Shown: positions 22,328 through 26,692 of the stretch, one piece after another
Layout: every line of letters starts with the position of its first letter
Position numbering within the stretch: the stretch's first letter is position 1
Source: Solobacterium sp. UBA1761
GTDB taxonomy: Bacteria; Bacillota_I; Bacilli_A; Erysipelotrichales; Erysipelotrichaceae
DNA length: 26,692 nucleotides
Direction of reading: 5' to 3'
NCBI GenBank assembly: GCA_002315565.1
Contig: DCHD01000007.1
Coordinates: 1-26,692 of the forward strand
Made by a program: the position numbers and the translations under genes
The notes under the pieces: generated by a model
Told to the model about the DNA's origin: nothing
What the model saw: the letters and a program-made list of their open reading frames with translations, nothing else
The model's database searches: none

Positions 22328-24013
22328 CTACTTTATTATATCTTTTAATTCTGTTTTAAAACGTCTCTCTATTAAAACAGCATCTTCATATGTTTCTGTA
22401 CTTACAGAAATGTATGCCTTTAATTTCGGTTCCGTTCCCGATGGTCTTATTACCAGTGAGCAGTTATCTTCAAGAAAGTATTTCAGTACATCAGACTTAG
22501 GAAGGCCATTCAATCCCTTTGAATAATCGAAACATTCAAGAACCTTTCTGCCACATATTTCAGCAAATGGTCTGTCTCTTAACCCTTTCATAATCGACTG
22601 CATCTTCTCAAAGCCCATCAACCCCTCAAATTTATAGGTTTCAAGAGAATTGATGGTATACCCGTATTTTCTATACAGTTCATCAAGTTTATCAATCAGT
22701 GAAATTCCCTTTATCTTATAGTAAGCATACATTTCAGCGATCATAAACACTCCATCAACAGCATCCTTATCTCTGACATAGGTTCCACTCAAATAGCCAT
22801 AACTTTCTTCAAACCCAAAAATGTAACTGTCTTTTTTGTTTTCCTTTTCAAGCAAACCTATTTGTTCACCGATATATTTGAATCCAGTAAGGACATTTAC
22901 TGTTTTTATACCATATGATTCTGCTATTCTTTCCGCCATATCTATAGTTACAATTGTTTTTATTAGTTTTGGATCTGAAGGCATAGTATGATGTTTTGTT
23001 CTTTGACTGGCGATAAAGTCAAGCAGCAACATACCAACTTCATTTCCGCTTAAAAGTTTAAAATCATTGCCGTTTTTAACCGCAACACCAACTCTGTCGC
23101 AATCAGGATCGGTTGCAACCACAAGATCTGCATCATACTTTTTTGCATATTCTATGCCTAGTGACATTGCCTCTTTAATCTCTGGATTTGGATAAGGACA
23201 GGTCGGAAAGTTTCCATCAGGCTTTTCCTGCTCGGGTACGACCATGACATTTGTAAAACCAGATTCTTTCAATACTCTTAATACTGGTTTTAAACCAGTT
23301 CCGTTTAATGGCGAATAGACAATTGAAACATTTCTGTCTATCTTTTCATCATAAATAACTGACTCTTTTTTGACACATTCAATAAATCTTGAATATGTTT
23401 CTTCTTCAATATAGGATATTAAACCGTTTTTTAAACTACTCTTGAAATCATTCTTCCTGACATCATTAAAAACATGGATTTTTTCTATTTCATTCTGAAT
23501 CTCATCTGCCGCCTCAACAGTAATCTGACACCCATCACATCCGTAGACTTTATAGCCATTATATTCTGCAGGATTATGTGATGCAGTTATCATAATGCCA
23601 GCAGAACATTTCAAGTCTCTTACAGCAAAAGAAAGACATGGTGTCGGCATCAGATCTCTATAGATAAACACCCTGATTCCATTTGCCGCAAATACTCTGC
23701 TGGCAATTCTAGAAAACAGATCAGATTTGATTCTCGAATCGTAACTGACTGCAATTTTTCTATCTTCTTCTTTGAAATGTTTGCAAATATAATCAGCTAA
23801 TCCCTGTGATGCCCTGGCTACAGTATAGATATTCATTTTGTTTGTTCCAGCGCCAATTTTTCCTCTTAATCCACCTGTACCAAATTCAAGATTACGATAA
23901 AAAGCATCTTCTATTTTTTCATAATTGTCTTTAATCAGATTCAATTCTATGACCAGGTCTTCATCTTCTGTTGCGTTAAGCAGCCACTCATTATATTTTT
24001 CTGTTACATTCAT
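22328..24013 (-). CDS. Alpha-D-phosphohexomutase (phosphomannomutase/phosphoglucomutase)
   Basis: Interconverts hexose-6-phosphate and hexose-1-phosphate. The 561-residue length is that of the PgcA-like group. Four domain signatures are present: the catalytic phosphoserine loop TASHNPAEYNG (Ser145), the magnesium loop DPDCDR (302-307), the sugar-binding GFEESYG, and the phosphate-binding RPSGTEPK. In this operon the likely substrate is mannose-6-phosphate, feeding the guanylyltransferase next door, but glucose-phosphate activity is equally compatible with the motifs. A Shine-Dalgarno (AGGAAG) lies in the 22-nt gap after manC. Confidence 0.93.
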   Translation of the reverse strand: MNVTEKYNEWLLNATEDEDLVIELNLIKDNYEKIEDAFYRNLEFGTGGLRGKIGAGTNKMNIYTVARASQGLADYICKHFKEEDRKIAVSYDSRIKSDLFSRIASRVFAANGIRVFIYRDLMPTPCLSFAVRDLKCSAGIMITASHNPAEYNGYKVYGCDGCQITVEAADEIQNEIEKIHVFNDVRKNDFKSSLKNGLISYIEEETYSRFIECVKKESVIYDEKIDRNVSIVYSPLNGTGLKPVLRVLKESGFTNVMVVPEQEKPDGNFPTCPYPNPEIKEAMSLGIEYAKKYDADLVVATDPDCDRVGVAVKNGNDFKLLSGNEVGMLLLDFIASQRTKHHTMPSDPKLIKTIVTIDMAERIAESYGIKTVNVLTGFKYIGEQIGLLEKENKKDSYIFGFEESYGYLSGTYVRDKDAVDGVFMIAEMYAYYKIKGISLIDKLDELYRKYGYTINSLETYKFEGLMGFEKMQSIMKGLRDRPFAEICGRKVLECFDYSKGLNGLPKSDVLKYFLEDNCSLVIRPSGTEPKLKAYISVSTETYEDAVLIERRFKTELKDIIK

Positions 24014-24035
24014 AACATTCTTCCTAATTCATATA

Positions 24036-25358
24036 TCAATCAAAGTATTCAATATCTTCTTCTGTCAATTCTGTGCCAATCTGTGTTTCAATAAAATGCA
24101 ATTCGGTAATCGCAGTAATTTTATGTTTCTGACCTTTTTTAATGGATACGGTATCTGACCTTGTAACTGTTCTTTTTTCTCCATCTATTATCAGCTCGCC
24201 ATTTCCATCTACTATTGTCCAGATTTCATCTCGTTTATTGTGAAGTTGATAAGAAATAGACTTTCCGGCTTTAATCGTTAAATGTTTCGTGAGTGTTTTG
24301 ACCCCATCATCAAAAATCTTTTCATCAATAACTCTATATTCACCCCAACGCTTTGTCTGATACATTGGTCTGTCATTCAGATTTTCTACATATGGTCTAA
24401 GATATGAACTCTTATCTTTATTAGAAACAAGTATTCCTTCTGCGCTTGCGGCAATTACAATATCATTTAGTCCCAGCGCCACTACTGGCCTGTCTGTTAC
24501 ATTGATTACACTAACGTTATTTGAGTTCTCTCCAAGAATTACATTTCCTAAGGTGTCACTCATTTCTTCAGATAAAGTATTCCAAGTACCAAGATCTTTC
24601 CAGTTTCCGTTGTATGAAACCATCGCAATAGAATTGGCCTTTTCAACAACCTCATAGTCAAAACTGTTTTTCGTAATGTCCGAATAGCATTTATATACAT
24701 CATCAAAGCAACTGTTACTAATTTCTTTGCCAAGAATTTTTTCTATGTATTTTAATTTGAAACCAAATACTCCGGCATTCCAATATGCCCCTTCTTCAAG
24801 CAGCTGTTTTGCTTTTTCAAGATCTGGTTTTTCCTGGAACCTTTCAACTTCTTTTACTTCGTTTTCATTTTTCTTGCAGACAATATAACCATACTTTTCG
24901 CTTGGATATGTTGGATTAATGCCCATTAAAACCATATCCGCTGCGTTATTCTGAATTGCTTCATCCATTTTAATAAGAGTTTCAAAATATGAATTCTCAG
25001 TATAGGGGTCAACAGGCAAAACCAGTATGGACTCTTCCTTATCTATTTTCTTTTCATATTTAAGATATGCGCACGCCAAAAGAATAGCAGGATAAGTGTT
25101 TCTTCTTTCTGGTTCAAGTACAACATCAACATTTCCTAACTGGTTCCTGATTGAATCAAGTTGTTTGCTGTTTGTTGCAATCACGATATTCGCATCAATA
25201 CCTGTTTCCTTAATCTGCCTGAAAACTCTCTGTACCATTGACTCTTTATTGCCTTTGTCATCTCTCAGCAATCTTAAAAACTGCTTTGACATTGTTTCGT
25301 TTGATAAAGGCCAAAGTCTTGTTCCAGAACCACCTGATAAAAGTATTATGTTCATCAT
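24036..25358 (-). CDS. manC: Mannose-1-phosphate guanylyltransferase, with C-terminal cupin (type II PMI-like) domain
   Basis: Makes GDP-mannose from mannose-1-phosphate and GTP. The N-terminal nucleotidyltransferase domain begins NIILLSGGSGTRLWPLS (3-19), and the conserved FQEKP is near residue 170. A linker leads to a cupin domain (about 335-440: RWGEYRVID, LTIKAGKSISYQLHNKRDEIW, VSIKKGQKHKI). In bifunctional ManC proteins this domain is the phosphomannose isomerase, so fructose-6-phosphate could be the entry point; no separate manA is visible. Two adjacent ATG codons (25358 and 25355) could start it. The gene lies 1 nt from the fcl stop, so it is tightly operonic. Confidence 0.93.
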   Translation of the reverse strand: MMNIILLSGGSGTRLWPLSNETMSKQFLRLLRDDKGNKESMVQRVFRQIKETGIDANIVIATNSKQLDSIRNQLGNVDVVLEPERRNTYPAILLACAYLKYEKKIDKEESILVLPVDPYTENSYFETLIKMDEAIQNNAADMVLMGINPTYPSEKYGYIVCKKNENEVKEVERFQEKPDLEKAKQLLEEGAYWNAGVFGFKLKYIEKILGKEISNSCFDDVYKCYSDITKNSFDYEVVEKANSIAMVSYNGNWKDLGTWNTLSEEMSDTLGNVILGENSNNVSVINVTDRPVVALGLNDIVIAASAEGILVSNKDKSSYLRPYVENLNDRPMYQTKRWGEYRVIDEKIFDDGVKTLTKHLTIKAGKSISYQLHNKRDEIWTIVDGNGELIIDGEKRTVTRSDTVSIKKGQKHKITAITELHFIETQIGTELTEEDIEYFD

Positions 25359-25359
25359 A

Positions 25360-26301
25360 TTATCTTTCTGCCCTCATTGGATTATTTAAAAAATCTTCAT
25401 ATGTTAACTTGATACCATCTTCAAGTTCTGTTTTGTATTTCCAGCCAAGCTTCGTTGCTTTTGAAACATCGAGAAGCTTTCTTGGAGTTCCATTAGGCTT
25501 TGATGTGTCCCAGCTAATTTTTCCTTTATAACCAACTACTTTTGCTACAAGTTCAGTAAGTTCTTTTATAGTTAATTCTTTCCCCGTACCAGCATTTACT
25601 GTTTCGTTTCCAGAATAGTTATTCATTAAGAAAACACACAGATTTGCCAAATCATCAACATAAAGAAATTCTCTTAATGGTGAACCGTCTCCCCAGCATG
25701 TTACTTCACTCAAACCAGTTTCCTTTGCTTCATGGAACCGTCTGATTAAAGCGGGCAATACATGAGAATAAGTTGGATGATAATTATCATTTGGCCCATA
25801 TAGATTTGTAGGCATAACGCTTATATAATCTGTTCCATACTGTCTGTTTAAGAATTCGCAGTATTTTAAACCAGATATCTTTGCCAGAGCATATGCCTCA
25901 TTGGTCTTTTCAAGTTCACCTGTTAATAGACAGGATTCTTTCATTGGCTGCGGTGCCATTCTAGGATAGATACAGCTTGAACCCAAGAATTCCAGTTTTT
26001 TACATCCGTTCTTCCAGGCACTGTTTATAACGTTCATTTCAAGAATCATGTTGTCATACATAAAATCAGCTAGAGCTGATTCGTTGGCAACGATTCCACC
26101 CACTTTTGCAGCGGCCAAAAAGACATATTCCGGCTTTTCTTCGGCAAAGAATTTCTCTACCTGATCCTGTCTGCATAAATCCAGTTCTTTATGCGTTCTG
26201 GTAATGATGTTTGTATAGCCCTGCCTAGTAAGCTCTCTTACGATTGCGGAACCAACCATCCCCTTATGACCGGCAACATATATCTTAGAATTCTTTTCCA
26301 T
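25360..26301 (-). CDS. fcl: GDP-L-fucose synthase
   Basis: An extended short-chain dehydrogenase that epimerises and reduces GDP-4-keto-6-deoxy-mannose to GDP-L-fucose with NADPH. Motifs in 313 residues: the Rossmann loop AGHKGMVGSAI (10-20), the SSCIYP triad region (108-113) with Ser, and the catalytic Tyr137/Lys141 in YALAK. NLYGPNDNYHP and the GDGSPLREFLYVDD segments are diagnostic of Fcl. The ATG overlaps the end of gmd by 17 nt. Confidence 0.95.
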   Translation of the reverse strand: MEKNSKIYVAGHKGMVGSAIVRELTRQGYTNIITRTHKELDLCRQDQVEKFFAEEKPEYVFLAAAKVGGIVANESALADFMYDNMILEMNVINSAWKNGCKKLEFLGSSCIYPRMAPQPMKESCLLTGELEKTNEAYALAKISGLKYCEFLNRQYGTDYISVMPTNLYGPNDNYHPTYSHVLPALIRRFHEAKETGLSEVTCWGDGSPLREFLYVDDLANLCVFLMNNYSGNETVNAGTGKELTIKELTELVAKVVGYKGKISWDTSKPNGTPRKLLDVSKATKLGWKYKTELEDGIKLTYEDFLNNPMRAER

Positions 26302-26692
26302 TACTTGCCTCTTTCAGTATTCTTTCCTGCTTTGCAAGTTCTCTATCATGAATAGACATAATGTGGATTAGTTCTTCATAACTTGTCTTCTGCGGGTTCC
26401 ATCCTAATACTGTTTTTGCCTTGGTTGGGTCTCCCCAAAGATTATCTACATCTGTTGGTCTAAACCATTTTGGATTTATTGATACTAGGAGCTTGCCTGT
26501 CTTTGCATCATAACCTTTTTCATCAACACCCTTGCCTTCCCAGCGTACATTTATTCCGTTTTCTTTGAATGCTTTTTCGGTGAAGTCACGTACCGTGTGC
26601 TGTTCGCCTGTTGCAATAACAAAATCGTCTGGTTTGTCATGCTGAAGCATCAGCCACATGCATTCTACATAATCCTTTGCATAACCCCAGTC
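26285..26692 (-). CDS. gmd: GDP-mannose 4,6-dehydratase, C-terminal part (cut by window edge)
   Basis: The first step from GDP-mannose to GDP-fucose. The 135 visible residues begin DWGYAKDYVECMWLMLQ, which is the conserved segment around the dehydratase's substrate-binding loop. They continue through FVIATGEQHTVRDF and a C-terminal part with WNPQKTSYEELI, all typical of Gmd. The upstream catalytic and NADP-binding parts lie beyond position 26692, so the gene is partial only because of the window. The region NPKWFRPTDVDNLWGDPTKAK is well conserved in the family. It overlaps fcl. Confidence 0.95.
   Translation of the reverse strand, partial: DWGYAKDYVECMWLMLQHDKPDDFVIATGEQHTVRDFTEKAFKENGINVRWEGKGVDEKGYDAKTGKLLVSINPKWFRPTDVDNLWGDPTKAKTVLGWNPQKTSYEELIHIMSIHDRELAKQERILKEASNGKEF

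Noticed and set aside
1..26692. CRISPR array, insertion sequence or rRNA operon
   Set aside because: No regularly spaced repeats, transposase-like proteins or rRNA-like stretches were found on reading both strands.

Overview
The window looks like a chromosomal segment of a low-GC Bacillota, most plausibly an anaerobic gut member of the Erysipelotrichia. This rests on composition (AT-rich, Shine-Dalgarno-led operons, TATAAT-type promoters, TTTT-tailed hairpin terminators), MEP-pathway isoprenoid synthesis (IspG), a short DnaE with a decayed PHP domain, and a GDP-fucose/glycosyltransferase locus of the kind common in gut bacteria. TGA is a normal stop codon (dut and several glycosyltransferases end with it), so this is not a code-4 Mollicute. 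The taxon is an inference.

Layout. Positions 92-4000 hold small housekeeping units: rluA-like pseudouridine synthase with a DUF488 protein (minus), a zinc-ribbon membrane protein and a nucleoside hydrolase (plus), and trmN6. Positions 2945-8761 form one compact minus-strand operon, dnaE > OmpR-type regulator > sensor kinase > trmN6, with every junction overlapping. Divergent from it, 8829-12455 is a copper operon: a CsoR-type operator, a CopA ATPase with a CopZ-like chaperone fused to its C-terminus, csoR, and ispG. In that operon csoR overlaps the end of copA and ispG overlaps csoR by an ATGA junction. Positions 12452-13981 carry a convergent membrane protein and a WYL-domain regulator. Positions 14012-14917 hold dut followed directly by tRNA-Arg(CCG) and tRNA-Ser(GGA) on the minus strand, and tRNA-Ser(GCU) and tRNA-Gly(GCC) on the plus strand, fired from interleaved divergent promoters. 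A fused GHMP kinase/GalU-like nucleotidyltransferase follows (14973-16898).

Positions 17024-26692 are a minus-strand surface-glycan locus. Transcribed from right to left, it contains gmd (partial), fcl, manC and a phosphohexomutase, together a de novo GDP-L-fucose route. Four glycosyltransferases follow, joined by consecutive ATGA overlaps: GT4-like, GT2, a GT10 fucosyltransferase, and a GT32-GT2 fusion. At the distal end, behind its own promoter, is a small Cys-rich peptide followed by an attenuator hairpin and a PqqD-like (RiPP recognition element) protein. This resembles a minimal RiPP precursor/RRE pair.

The most interesting signals are: (1) a recurring TATAAT-like box 6-7 nt before an ATG that lacks a Shine-Dalgarno, at five genes, which predicts leaderless mRNAs; (2) a perfect in-frame Shine-Dalgarno and ATG inside copA that could release a free CopZ-like chaperone; (3) the peptide/PqqD pair attached to the fucosylated-glycan locus; (4) the fused sugar kinase/nucleotidyltransferase; (5) a dut stop codon 1 nt from a tRNA 5' end.
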